From CAWIUB01 sp963839995 (GTDB lineage: Bacteria; Actinomycetota; Actinomycetes; Mycobacteriales; Jatrophihabitantaceae), in assembly GCA_963839995.1 (NCBI GenBank), contig CAWIXH010000011.1, positions 7,344-71,343 of the forward strand: DNA of 64,000 bases, given 5' to 3'. The notes beneath the pieces are model-generated. The model was not told the origin of the DNA, made no database searches, and worked only from the letters and a program-made list of their open reading frames with translations. Every line of letters starts with the position of its first letter. Position 1 is the stretch's first letter. Both the position numbers and the translations under genes were made by a program. This document shows, piece by piece, positions 16,508-24,992 of the stretch.

Positions 16508-16834
16508 ATGACACGCAAACTGGATTACCGGTGGAACCTGCGGCAGGTAATGGCCACCCAGGGCATGTTCGCCACCACCGACCTGATCGACCCGCTCGCC
16601 GCTCGCGGGATCCGGCTGTCCTCCAGCCAGGTCTACCGGCTGGTCGTCGAGCGGCCGGAGCGGCTGAGCTTGAAGATCCTCATGGCGTTGCTGGACATCA
16701 TGGACTGCTCGATGGACGAGCTGATCGAACCAGTCGCCGCTGGCTCGCCGGCCCGCAAGCGCCGTGCGGCCGGCGGCTCGGAGACCGGGATCGGGACGCT
16801 GCGCCCGAAGCCGGCGCGCATCACCCGCAGCTGA
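16508..16834 (+). CDS. XRE/Cro-like HTH protein of element E
   Basis: 108 residues. ATG 16508 is preceded by TAAGGAG. The sequence YRWNLRQVMATQGMFATTDLIDPLAARGIRLSSSQVYRLVVERPERLSLKILMALLDIMDCSMDELIEPV is a five-helix Cro/C1-type DNA-binding domain like those annotated as XRE regulators. The last 30 residues are basic. It sits between the recombinase and the zinc-ribbon gene with 3-9 base gaps. It could control the operon or act as an excisionase-like directionality factor; the sequence does not decide. Confidence 0.85.
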   Translation: MTRKLDYRWNLRQVMATQGMFATTDLIDPLAARGIRLSSSQVYRLVVERPERLSLKILMALLDIMDCSMDELIEPVAAGSPARKRRAAGGSETGIGTLRPKPARITRS

Positions 16835-16837
16835 TCG

Positions 16838-19285
16838 ATGCCGACCAGCGTGATGGTGCCCGAGGTACTCGCCGACCCGATCGGTGTGGTCGTCGACATG
16901 GTCGCCGGCGCCGAGCCCGCGCTGGATCGCGCCGTCATCGAGCAGGCGGCCACCGAGGTCGCCGGCGGTCGGGCGAAGCGCCGCCGGCTCGCTCAGGCGC
17001 TGCTGGAGCGGCCCGCCGTGCTCACCGACGGCCGCTCGCCCGCCCCACGCGTTGTCGGTGACCTGCTGGTGAACCTGCGGACCGCGGGCGCGATGAGCAT
17101 CGCGGCGCCGGTCTGCGCGGGCTGCGGCAAGCAGCTTCGTACGCTGCAGCGACGCGGAACCGACTGGTACTGCGCGGTTTGCAGCCCCCGGGCGACCGGG
17201 TGCGCTGCCTGTGGCCAGAACCGGATCGTGGTCACCCTCGACCGCGAGGGCCGGCCCCGCTGTTCGCGCTGCCCCGATGCCGATGGCCGGGATCCGTTGC
17301 TCACCCTGATCACGGTGATCACGACCCTGGAACCGTCGCTGCCAGTCGAGGACATCACCACCGCTATCGGGCGCGTGTTCTCCAGGCCCAGCTATCTGCA
17401 GCGCCTGGCCTGGGCCATCGAGGACCGACCTGAGCTGCTCACCGGCCAAAGCGCGCAGGCACCGATGCACGGCGTGCTGCGGCTCATCGACGAACTTCGC
17501 GAGGCCGGCGCGCAAGCCATCATCCGACCGGCCTGCCCGCAGTGTCAGCGGATCGTACGACTGCACCGGCGCATCAACGGTCAATGGCACTGCCGCAACT
17601 GCCTGGCCAAGTCCCGCGCCCAGCCCTGCTCCCGCTGCGGTGTCATCCGCGAGGCGGCCGCCCGGGACGAGCATGGCCGGCCGCTGTGTCCCAACTGCCT
17701 GGTCGCCGAGCCCGCCAACCAGGAAACCTGTGTCGGATGCGGGCGACGTCGCCGGGTCCACACCCGCACTCCGGGCGGGCCGTCGTGTCAGGCATGCCGA
17801 CCGATCAGCGTGGTGGACTGCTCGATCTGCGGCCGTCACGCGCCGGGCGTGATCTCCACCGCGACCGGGCAACCGTGGTGCTACGCCTGCAGCAAACGCC
17901 GGGCCCGCTGCGTCGGCTGCGGGGCCATACGGTTGGTGCGTGGCGGAAAGCTCGCCGCCCCGCTCTGCGCCACCTGCACCCGCCCTGACCCGTCGTTCTG
18001 GCACACCTGCCCCGGCTGCGGCGAACACACCGTGCACCGGCGACGCACCTGCGGCCGCTGCGCGCTTCGACAGCGGCTCGAGCAGCTGCTCGGCTGCGAC
18101 GAGGACGGCGGTATCCACCCACGCCTGCGAGCGTTGCACGAACACCTCGCCGGCCACGAACGTCCAGACACCGTGCTGACCTGGCTCAACAAGGACAACG
18201 CGTCGGCGATCTTGGGTGAACTCGCCACCGGGCAACGTCCACTGACCCACGCCGGGCTCGACGAACTGCCCGATTCCAAGCCGCTGCAGCACCTGCGCAG
18301 CGTCCTGGTTGCCGTCGGTGCACTGCCTGCCCGCGACGAGCAGATGACCCGACTCGAGAACTGGATCACGGCCACCATCACCGTGCGCGAGGACGCCGAT
18401 GAACGACAACTGCTGCACCGCTACGCCACCTGGCACGTGCTGCGCAGACTCCGGCGGCGGGTGCGCGAGGCCAGCACCACCAACGGGCAGGCCATCGCAG
18501 CTCGCCGCAAGATCACTGCCGCGATCGCCTTGCTCGACTGGCTGGAAACCCAGGACCGAACCCTGGCCACGGCCGGGCAAGGCGACCTCGATACCTGGCT
18601 GGCCAGCGGCACACGCTCGGCTACCGACGCGGGGAACTTCGTCCGCTGGGCTCGCAAGCAGAAACTCACCCGACTGGAGTTCGCCGCCACCCGATGGCAC
18701 GGGCCGACCGGCGTGATCGACACCGAGACCCGCTGGTCCCAGGCCCGCCGGCTCCTGCACGACGACACCCTCCAGCCCGAGGGCCGCGTCGCCGGGTTGC
18801 TCGTGCTCCTCTACGCGCAAACCGCGGCAGCGATCAGCCGGCTCACCCTCGACCACGTCCAGACCAGCAACAGCGAGACCCGCCTCCGACTCGGACGCGA
18901 ACCCGTCACCCTGCCCGAACCAGTCGACGCCCTGGTCCGGGAACTGGTCAACACTCGTCGCGGTCACGCTGTCCTCGGCGACCAAGGAACCTCACGGTGG
19001 CTGTTCCCCGGCGGCCGCCCCGGACACCCCATCAGCGCCGCCCGCCTCGCCGAACGACTCCGCGAACTCGGCATCCAGGCCGGGCCATCCCGCTCGGCCG
19101 CACTGTTCCAACTCGCCACCGACCTGCCCGCCGCCATGCTCGCCCGCATGCTCGGCATCCACATAGCCGTCGCCGCCACCTGGCAACGCGCCGCCGCCGG
19201 TGACTGGACCAACTACGCCGCCGAGATCAGCCGACGACCAGCGTCCGCCCCGGCCGTCGAGCTGGTCGCCGATGATCAACAGTGA
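16838..19285 (+). CDS. Zinc-ribbon protein with degenerate integrase-like domain (element E)
   Basis: 815 residues. Residues 93-408 hold sixteen CxxC motifs (at 93, 112, 122, 142, 233, 252, 264, 284, 298, 317, 328, 348, 358, 377, 391, 405), enough for eight zinc ribbons in tandem. Residues about 430-600 are helical, like a recombinase core-binding domain (LEWLETQ-type helices, NFVRWARKQKLTRLEF). Residues 640-800 look like the catalytic fold of tyrosine recombinases (GLLVLLYAQTAAAISRLTLDHV, PISAARLAERLREL, MLARMLGIHIAVAATWQRAAAGDW) but the HxLRH motif is replaced by SRSAALFQLA and no catalytic Tyr is in the expected place. It is probably a non-catalytic partner, perhaps for target recognition. 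This role is inference. Confidence 0.8.
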   Translation: MPTSVMVPEVLADPIGVVVDMVAGAEPALDRAVIEQAATEVAGGRAKRRRLAQALLERPAVLTDGRSPAPRVVGDLLVNLRTAGAMSIAAPVCAGCGKQLRTLQRRGTDWYCAVCSPRATGCAACGQNRIVVTLDREGRPRCSRCPDADGRDPLLTLITVITTLEPSLPVEDITTAIGRVFSRPSYLQRLAWAIEDRPELLTGQSAQAPMHGVLRLIDELREAGAQAIIRPACPQCQRIVRLHRRINGQWHCRNCLAKSRAQPCSRCGVIREAAARDEHGRPLCPNCLVAEPANQETCVGCGRRRRVHTRTPGGPSCQACRPISVVDCSICGRHAPGVISTATGQPWCYACSKRRARCVGCGAIRLVRGGKLAAPLCATCTRPDPSFWHTCPGCGEHTVHRRRTCGRCALRQRLEQLLGCDEDGGIHPRLRALHEHLAGHERPDTVLTWLNKDNASAILGELATGQRPLTHAGLDELPDSKPLQHLRSVLVAVGALPARDEQMTRLENWITATITVREDADERQLLHRYATWHVLRRLRRRVREASTTNGQAIAARRKITAAIALLDWLETQDRTLATAGQGDLDTWLASGTRSATDAGNFVRWARKQKLTRLEFAATRWHGPTGVIDTETRWSQARRLLHDDTLQPEGRVAGLLVLLYAQTAAAISRLTLDHVQTSNSETRLRLGREPVTLPEPVDALVRELVNTRRGHAVLGDQGTSRWLFPGGRPGHPISAARLAERLRELGIQAGPSRSAALFQLATDLPAAMLARMLGIHIAVAATWQRAAAGDWTNYAAEISRRPASAPAVELVADDQQ

Positions 19286-19323
19286 AGGTATTCAGACAGT
19301 TGGAAAACCTGACTCCGCCAGAG

Positions 19324-19449
19324 AACGCCGACACCGAGATGAAACGCCATGCCCTCGAAAAGGCAAACAGCACCGGCCCGCAACCCCCTCCGGCCCCGTT
19401 GTGGCACAACCGCGAGGACATCATCCAGCGCTTGTGCGGACTCAAGTAG
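19324..19449 (+). pseudogene. Displaced 3' end of ritC
   Basis: Directly after the right end of E the frame reads NADTEMKRHALEKANSTGP...WHNREDIIQRLCGLK and TAG. This is the standard C-terminus of RIT third recombinases, in register with codon 303 of the 5' part (Tyr302, Ala303, then Asn). Confidence 0.85.
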
Positions 19450-19459
19450 TGACACCGGC

Positions 19460-19564
19460 TTATTCCGACAGGCGCCAGCCACGCGAGCCCGTCATCCCAG
19501 CCCAGCAGGCCCATCACACGCGCGAAGGAGCCGACATCGGAATAACCCGGGAATCGGAGTAATA
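19460..19564 (-). repeat. RIT right terminal inverted repeat
   Basis: Reverse complement of 12079-12183 with three mismatches, all in the inner third near gtcatcccag/acgcgagccc. Confidence 0.9.
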
Positions 19565-19592
19565 CCAGTTATTCCGAGATCGGAATAACTGG
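19565..19592. repeat. 28-base palindrome at the RIT right end
   Basis: ccagttattccga, GA, tcggaataactgg: 13-base arms around two bases. It lies between the terminal repeat and the resumed ERCC4 gene, has no counterpart at the left end, and repeats the ttattccga motif found in the terminal repeats. Confidence 0.75.
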
Positions 19593-19814
19593 TACCTCGC
19601 CGCCGCCCCCGCCTGGGCCAGCACCAAACACACAATCATCAATCGGCTCGGCACCGACCTCGACGAACACGCAACCTTGACGGCACCCAGTGCGCCTGAA
19701 CCGTCCGCGGCCGAGCTACGAGCCTGGGCACGGGCCGCCGGACTCGGCGTCCCCGACCGCGGACGACTCCGCCCCGAGATCCGGCAAGCCTGGCACGACG
19801 CCCACGCTCAGTGA
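19593..19814 (+). pseudogene. ERCC4-domain protein, 3' part
   Basis: The frame YLAAAPAWASTKHTIINRLGTDLDE...AELRAWARAAGLGVPDRGRLRPEIRQAWHDAHAQ and stop is the C-terminus missing from the 11349-12077 fragment. The PDRGRLRPEIxxAW motif is the Lsr2-like C-terminal DNA-binding pattern of many actinobacterial proteins. The stretch 19815-20022 beyond it shows no gene. Confidence 0.75.
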
Positions 19815-20022
19815 CCGGCGCACCAACCGACTTCACGCAAATCGCTCACCAGACCGAACCGTTACGGGGCACCGAATTGATTGCTACGGAGCGGCAGAGT
19901 TGTTTCGGGGCCGTCGCCGACAGCGAGCCGGTAGCGAGACCCTTTCGTGGCCGCTCCACATGCAGAGGCGACGCTGCCCAGCTCTTGGTGCGCTTGAGTG
20001 AAGGGGTGGCGTGGCCGCTTGA

Positions 20023-21610
20023 TCAGGGAACGATGACGGGGTCCTTCTTCACTTTGACCCGCACCGGCCGGCTTGTGGTCCCGGTGAGGGCCTTGGTCGG
20101 GTCGGTGCCACAGGTCTCGACGGCGCTGACGGTCAGGACGAACTCGTACTCGCCGGGGACAACGTGAAGGGGCAGCGGGAAGTCGACGTCGGCGGTGCCG
20201 CCTAGCCCGAACGGTCCGGCAGCGACCGGGCCGGTGTCGGTGCCGGCTCCGTTGACCTGCCAGGTGAAGTGGCCGGGGTCGGGTGCCAGGTCGGTCAGGC
20301 TGATGCTGTAGCGACTTGCCGCGCCGCCGGCGAGCTCGCTCTGGATCCCCTCGATGTACCCGGCACCGTTGATGGACATCGCGACGGTGCTCTGGGTGCG
20401 GGCCTGTATTTCGGCGGTGCCGGTACCGAGGATGCCGTCCTGGGTGGTGCCGAAGATGTTCCAGTCGGGCACCACGGTGGGGAACGCCGGGTCGGTGACG
20501 CCGAGGTCGGTATTGCGTAGCGGGATCCGCGGCGGGATGCCGGCCACGACCGACGCAGCGAGACCGTGTGCCTGATCGGAGGCGTCAGAGGTCGCTGAGG
20601 AGGCGATCGCCGTGATCGCCAACAGGGCGGCTCCGAACGGCGGCAGGAGGACGCCGACCAGCCAGTCCAGCACGTCGCCGGCGTCTGCGCTGCTGTCGTG
20701 GCCGACGACGGCCGGTAGGCGCTGGCCGAGGTTGGGGTCGAGGGGGGCGCCCAGGCGTTCGGTCAGCCGGGCGGTGACCGGAATGTCGAGGAGGGTGTGC
20801 GCGTGGACCGTCGTCGACACCGTGTCCGGGGGGATGGTGCCGGCGCGGATCGAGTCCAAGGTGACGAACGTGCCGTCGGTGTCCGCCTTCACCTGTGGGA
20901 AGACCGCGTCAACGAGCGACTGCAGGGTCGCGGTGGGCACGGACATGGCGAAGCTGAGTCCGAGCGTCAATGGCACCGGTAACCGGTCCGCCAGGGCAAA
21001 CCCGGCCTGCGCCCCCGGTTCATTCAGCCTCGGCAGCGGGAAGGTCGGCGGCTGTGGCGGCAGAACCGGGAACCCCGCGTCCTGCACCCAGATCCCCAGC
21101 CGCAGCAGGAATAGGCCTGACGAGTCCTTGCCGGTGACCAGGTTGGGTCCGGCGACGATCTTCCCGAAACCGGCGAGCTGGTCCGCCGCCGGCAGCAGCG
21201 CGTACTGGGTCTGGCTGACCAGCCGGGTCAGTGCCGCTTCGTCGAACGGTACGGGGCTCAACAGCTCGATCAGGATCGCCGGGGCGGCCGGATGGAAGAT
21301 CGGCCCGGTGAACACCTGAACCTGCCGGGTGGCCTTGATGCCGTTGTCGTTGACCGCGGTCACGGTCACGGTGTGTGGGTCTGCGCCGTCGGTCACCTCC
21401 ACCTCGGCCGCGTAGTTGAAGAGGCTCAGTTTCCTGTTCGGCACCTGGGTCAACGTGGCGTCGACGACCGGCCCCTCGTCCACTTGGACGGTCACCGTGT
21501 CTATCTGGTGCGGCTCTGGCAGGCCAACGTCGCTCGCCCGGCCCGACACGAGGAACGGCTGCAACGGCGCCACGTGGGCGTCATTCGGGGGAGCGGTGAT
21601 CGACAAGTCA
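20023..21610 (-). CDS. Uncharacterised protein with N-terminal Ig-like domain, 5' end lost at a group II intron
   Basis: About 528 residues are open from the 3' edge of a group II intron (21610) to the stop at 20023. The start shown by frame alone would be TTG 21606, but the reading frame is open across the intron border, so the true 5' exon is probably missing. Residues 5-95 look like an Ig-like or cadherin-like beta sandwich (TVTVQVDEGPVVDATL, HTVTVTAVNDNGIKATRQVQVF). A hydrophobic stretch, LVGVLLPPFGAALLAITAIA, lies near 315. The end has further beta-rich sequence (GEYEFVLTVSAVE). I do not recognise the family. A cell-surface or secreted role is only a guess. Confidence 0.6.
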
Positions 21611-21650
21611 GTCGGGTAGCCCGGGGGAATCTCACCCTCGGGCTCCCACA

Positions 21651-21684
21651 GATCCGTACGTGACAGTCTCCCGTCATACGGCTC
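21651..21684 (-). ncRNA. Group II intron domain V
   Basis: The 34 bases read on the reverse strand GAGCCGTATG...CACGTACGGATC. They fold into the standard domain V hairpin with the catalytic-triad helix at its base and a GGAGAC-type tip. Confidence 0.8.
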
Positions 21685-21696
21685 TTGTTGTCCTGG

Positions 21697-22953
21697 TCAT
21701 CTGGCGGCCGGGTTCACCCAGGCCCAGTGCGCGAAGTACTGCGGCCGCTCTCGGGCCGCGCGACTCATCGCCTGCATGGACTTCTTCCAAGCGCGGAGCC
21801 GCTTGTACTTGTTCATGGTCCACCGCAGCAGGTAGGTGTTGATGCGGCGGAGCAAGGGATACAGCGCTGACCGGTAGAAGGCGCCGTAATACGCCATCCA
21901 TCCCCGCACGATCGGGTTGATCACCCGGGCGAGATCCTCACCGGTGCTGCCGGTGCGGCGGTGCAGCCGCCAGGATCGCACCCGCGCGCTGATCTTCTTC
22001 AGGGCATCGTTGCTGATGGCCGGGAGGAACGACACGAACTTCGCACCGTCCTTCCGCCGGGCCGAGCGTGGCCGGAAGGTGAACCCCAAGAACGTGAACG
22101 ACGTGTGCTCGAACTCGCCACGCCGGTTGCTGTCCTTGCAGTAGACGATCCGGGTCTTGGCCGGGTGCAGCCGCAGCCCAACCTCGTCCATCCGCTCATG
22201 CAGCGCGGCCAAGACCTTCTCGGCCTGCCACCGAGTAGCGCAGTGCAGGACCGCGTCGTCGGCGTACCGCTCGAACTCGACCATCGGAAACTCCCGAGAC
22301 AGCCAGGTATCGAACGCGTAGTGCATGAACAGATTCGCCAGCACGGGCGAAACCGCTGAACCCTGATGGGTTCCCCGGTCGCGCGCCTGCAACGTCCCGT
22401 CGGGCAGCTGTAACGGCGCAGCCAGCCACCGCGTCACGTACAGCATCACCCAGCGGGCATCGGTGTGCGCCTGCACGGCCTTGATCACCAGGTCCCACCG
22501 GACGCTGTCGAAGAACTTCTGGATGTCCAAATCGATCACCCAGTTGCTCGTCCAGCAGCGTTTCCGGCAGACCCCGACCGCGTCCAGCGCGGAACGCCCA
22601 GGCCGGTAGCCGTAGGAGTCAGGATGGAACACCGGTTCCACCCTGGCCTCCAGATGCGCGGCTACCACGGTCTGCGCGACCCGATCCGCGACGGTAGGCA
22701 CCCCTAAGATTCGGGTGCCCGCGCCGTGCGGCTTGGGTACCTCCACCGCTCGCACCGGGGGCGGGAAGTACGTCCCCGACGACATCCGATTCCAGATCTT
22801 GTACAGGTTGTTCTTCAGATCCGTCTCGAACTCCGCCAGCGACTGCCCGTCCACTCCCGGTGCGCCCTGATTCCCTTTCACCTTGAGCCAGGCGCCCCAC
22901 ACCTCAACCTTCGAGATGCGAAACGGCTTGCCGGATGACTTCAACTCGTCCAT
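21697..22953 (-). CDS. ltrA: Group II intron reverse transcriptase/maturase
   Basis: 418 residues. ATG 22953 follows GGGAGGAG; upstream in-frame codons are not needed. RT motifs in order: GAPGVDGQSLAEFE, PPPVRAVEVPKPHGAGTRILGVPTVADRVAQ, SYGYRPGRSALDAV, WVIDLDIQKFFDSV, GTHQGSAVSPVLANLFMHYAFD, FERYADDAVLHC with the YADD active site, then TFLGFTFRPRSARR. Maturase domain X: NPIVRGWMAYYGAFYRSALYPLLRRINTYLLRW. No HNH endonuclease follows, as in intron classes that insert without it. It should splice its own intron and copy it into DNA. Confidence 0.92.
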   Translation of the reverse strand: MDELKSSGKPFRISKVEVWGAWLKVKGNQGAPGVDGQSLAEFETDLKNNLYKIWNRMSSGTYFPPPVRAVEVPKPHGAGTRILGVPTVADRVAQTVVAAHLEARVEPVFHPDSYGYRPGRSALDAVGVCRKRCWTSNWVIDLDIQKFFDSVRWDLVIKAVQAHTDARWVMLYVTRWLAAPLQLPDGTLQARDRGTHQGSAVSPVLANLFMHYAFDTWLSREFPMVEFERYADDAVLHCATRWQAEKVLAALHERMDEVGLRLHPAKTRIVYCKDSNRRGEFEHTSFTFLGFTFRPRSARRKDGAKFVSFLPAISNDALKKISARVRSWRLHRRTGSTGEDLARVINPIVRGWMAYYGAFYRSALYPLLRRINTYLLRWTMNKYKRLRAWKKSMQAMSRAARERPQYFAHWAWVNPAAR

Positions 22954-23470
22954 CGGGCTCCTCCCAGAACCTCTGGTTGACCAAACGAACACAGCCACGG
23001 ACAACCCGGCGCCTTCGCTCCACCCCCGTTACAGGGGCTTCACCACTACTACGCGCCGGTCCGCCAGCATGTCCCGCGCCGGTACTCACGTCCCGGCCAG
23101 CCAAGATCAATCCCTGTCTGGCCGGGCGCTCCCTGTCGCCATGCCGCTGACGCACGGCAGTGTCGGGACACGCCTTCTCACGTTCCACACGAGAGCAGCA
23201 GACCGGGCTCACGCCGCCTCCACACCGGACACCGCCAGGCCAGTAAACGGGCACCCGCCTGGCTCATCCCGGGATACACACCAAACCCCGGTTTCGATGT
23301 CGTCTGAAGAGTTTCGATGCTTCAACAACGGTCGTCTTCCCGGCCCCCACCTGACACCTCTCGGGCGCCTTCTCCTCATCGCTCACCACGACGGTCTTCA
23401 GCCAACGCAGCATGAGGCGGTTTGAAGCCTCCCCCCGCAGGGCGGCTCCGAAGGGCCATACCTTCATCTC

Positions 23471-24053
23471 TCGTGCAGCACCGCATCAAGAAACTCGGCT
23501 ACCTACACGGCAAGCCCCTCTCTGCGTTCGTGACACACGGCATGGCTCATTCCCTCCAACCTGGCGTGTTGTGGCGTGTGGTGCGTGGAGATCTGCCATC
23601 GGGCCCGAACAGGGTCGCCCTTCACGGCCACAGCGCGGGCGCCACGAGCGCTCAGAGCCGCTGCCCGGCCTGCAGAATCCGACGACGCGAGGTTCCCCAC
23701 GACCGCAGACGGTTGACTCGACCATCAGAAACCCCCAGTTTCCGCGCGGCCGCCAGATCTCACCCGTCATGGAGACCCGCGCACACACACCTGATACCGG
23801 TCGAGGCTGTCGATTCGTTTCCGCACCCGGGTCGGCCAGGCAGGGTTGCTGCCCATTCGTCAACCGCCTGGTCCACGCGCCTGCCGACTCGTTGCGGCCT
23901 TCGAAGCGAGCGCCAGTCGCCGGCCGTGGCGTCGTCGCGGCCAGGTTTGCCGAGCCGGTCACCTGGCCGGCGCGATCGAGCAGGTCGCCCGGTTTGGTTG
24001 CCGAGCTCCTATTGCAGACCGCGGAGGTGACCATGATCCTGGGCCGGTCACGT
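23471..24053. other. No gene recognised
   Basis: Open frames on both strands are arginine- or glycine-rich without similarity. Part of the left side may belong to the 5' domain of the group II intron or to its missing upstream exon. Confidence 0.4.
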
Positions 24054-24445
24054 TCAGACGTGGCAGCGTTTCGGCCGCGGCACCGTTGTCAGGAACTCGG
24101 TGGTGCCCGTGGCGGCGAGGAAGATCGCGTTGAGCTGTCCAGCATTCCTGCGCTGACGGCGACCAGCACCGGTCCGGGATGGGTGTGCCAGCCGAACGAG
24201 CCGCCCGGGTCGACGACGATCGAGGTGACCAGCAGGTCGCGGGGGCCGCGGGTCTCGATCTCGATGCCGGAGCTGTGGGCGTGTACCCGCGACCCGATCG
24301 TTGCGTGCGATAGCGGCGTGAGGTGGATGCCGTGCGGCTGATCGTCCGAGGTAGCGCCACCCGGGCCGGCCGGCGTTGCCGCCGCGGAGGCCGCGACGGC
24401 GATGGCGGTGGCGCAGGCGGCGGCGAGCATGGCGAGTCTCTTCAT
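24054..24445 (-). pseudogene. Exported cupin-domain protein, deleted and frameshifted
   Basis: ATG 24445 begins MKRLAMLAAACATAIAVAASAAATPAG, a signal peptide. The cupin region follows: GSRVHAHSSGIEIETRGPRDLLVTSIVVDPGGSFGWHTHPGPVLVAVSAGMLD, with the metal-binding HTH pair. Then the frame shifts and only the last strand remains: QLNAIFLAATGTTEFLTTVPRPKRCHV and stop at 24054. The second cupin motif, about 30-40 residues, is missing. The rest of the fold is unmistakable, so this is a broken gene. Confidence 0.7.
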
Positions 24446-24550
24446 GGTTGGTTCCCCTTCAGGCCGGTGTTCCGGCCGCGAGTGCCTTGACGGCGCGCCG
24501 CCCATGCTTTCGGGATGGACGGCACGCGGCAGCGAGGCTGCGCACCGCTA

Positions 24551-24880
24551 TCAGTAGCTGAATGTGGTGGCCGGCTCGTTACCGATCCAGTTCCACATCG
24601 GGACGGTCCCGTTCAGTTCCGCGCCGGGGATCAGCGCGTCGGCGTCGAGCTGCCGGGAGTTGAAGCAGATCGGGCAGACGTAGTACCGTCCGCCGGCCGC
24701 TTCGAACCGCTTGAGCGGGTCAGCGAGCGGCGGGCACCCCTCGCAGGCGACGCCGACCGCGGTGCCTGCAAGCGCGAGCCGGACCGCATCTTTGGTGAGG
24801 AATAGCAGCGTGTCGCGCCCGGTCTGGGCGGCGCCGACGGCGACCAGGAAGGCGACCGTGATCTTCTCCGGGTCCTCCAT
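24551..24880 (-). CDS. DsrE-family protein
   Basis: 109 residues from ATG 24880: MEDPEKITVAFLVAVGAAQTGRDTLLFLTKDAVRLALAGTAVGVACEGCPPLADPLKRFEAAGGRYYVCPICFNSRQL. It is a DsrE/F-like Rossmann fold with the conserved cysteine in CPICF, the sulfur-carrier position of the family. Similarity appears to start about 16 residues upstream (YATASKAVISLATG), but no start codon lies in that frame, so the 5' end may be damaged. It is next to the cupin remnant and may once have shared a redox or stress locus. Confidence 0.75.
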   Translation of the reverse strand: MEDPEKITVAFLVAVGAAQTGRDTLLFLTKDAVRLALAGTAVGVACEGCPPLADPLKRFEAAGGRYYVCPICFNSRQLDADALIPGAELNGTVPMWNWIGNEPATTFSY

Positions 24881-24992
24881 TCCCGTCGCCAGACTGATGA
24901 CGGCCTTGCTGGCCGTGGCGTATCTCCCTCATTCACGACTTGGGTGAGGACGGTAAGGCGCCGAGCAGGCGCTCGTCGTCGGGTGAACTCCC

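Larger units (their letters stand above)
15218..19323 (+). mobile_element. Element E, copy 1: recombinase, HTH and zinc-ribbon genes, inserted at the ritC tyrosine codon
   Basis: 4106 bp bounded by comparison with the inverted copy at 27045-31150; positions in the two sum to 46368 throughout, so there are no indels, and all translated frames compared are identical. The left end starts aaccctcggg exactly 3 bp after the ritC Tyr codon; the right end is ...ctccgccagag. Deleting it joins Y-A to N-A-D-T-E-M-K-R in frame. It carries three genes in one direction: a 387-residue tyrosine recombinase, a 108-residue HTH protein and an 815-residue protein. No terminal inverted repeats of transposase type and no clear target duplication are seen, as expected for a tyrosine-recombinase element. 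Confidence 0.85.
12079..19564 (+). mobile_element. RIT element (recombinase in trio) carrying a second inserted element
   Basis: Two 105-bp terminal inverted repeats (12079-12183 and 19460-19564) differ at only three positions. Inside are three overlapping tyrosine-recombinase genes in order, as in RIT elements. The host gene on both sides is one ERCC4-domain gene, so the insertion is well bounded. Without the 4106-bp element nested in its third gene, the RIT element would be 3380 bp. Its first gene has a frameshift and its second an apparent deletion, so it may no longer move on its own. Confidence 0.85.
21611..23470 (-). mobile_element. Group II intron (5' end approximate)
   Basis: Transcribed on the reverse strand. 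The 3' end is set at 21611 by the terminal ..GGGCTACCCGAC, with a domain VI hairpin at about 21613-21650 and domain V at 21651-21684. The intron encodes a reverse transcriptase and its domain I-IV RNA must lie upstream to roughly 23300-23470. No clear GUGYG-type 5' end could be fixed by eye. The downstream exon is the 20023-21610 gene. Confidence 0.7.

Noticed and set aside
14195..18985. A 1596-codon open frame on the reverse strand
   Set aside because: It runs antisense to ritC and the element E genes and has glycine, glutamine, arginine and valine-rich sequence with no domain; such frames arise from GC-rich codon use on the other strand.
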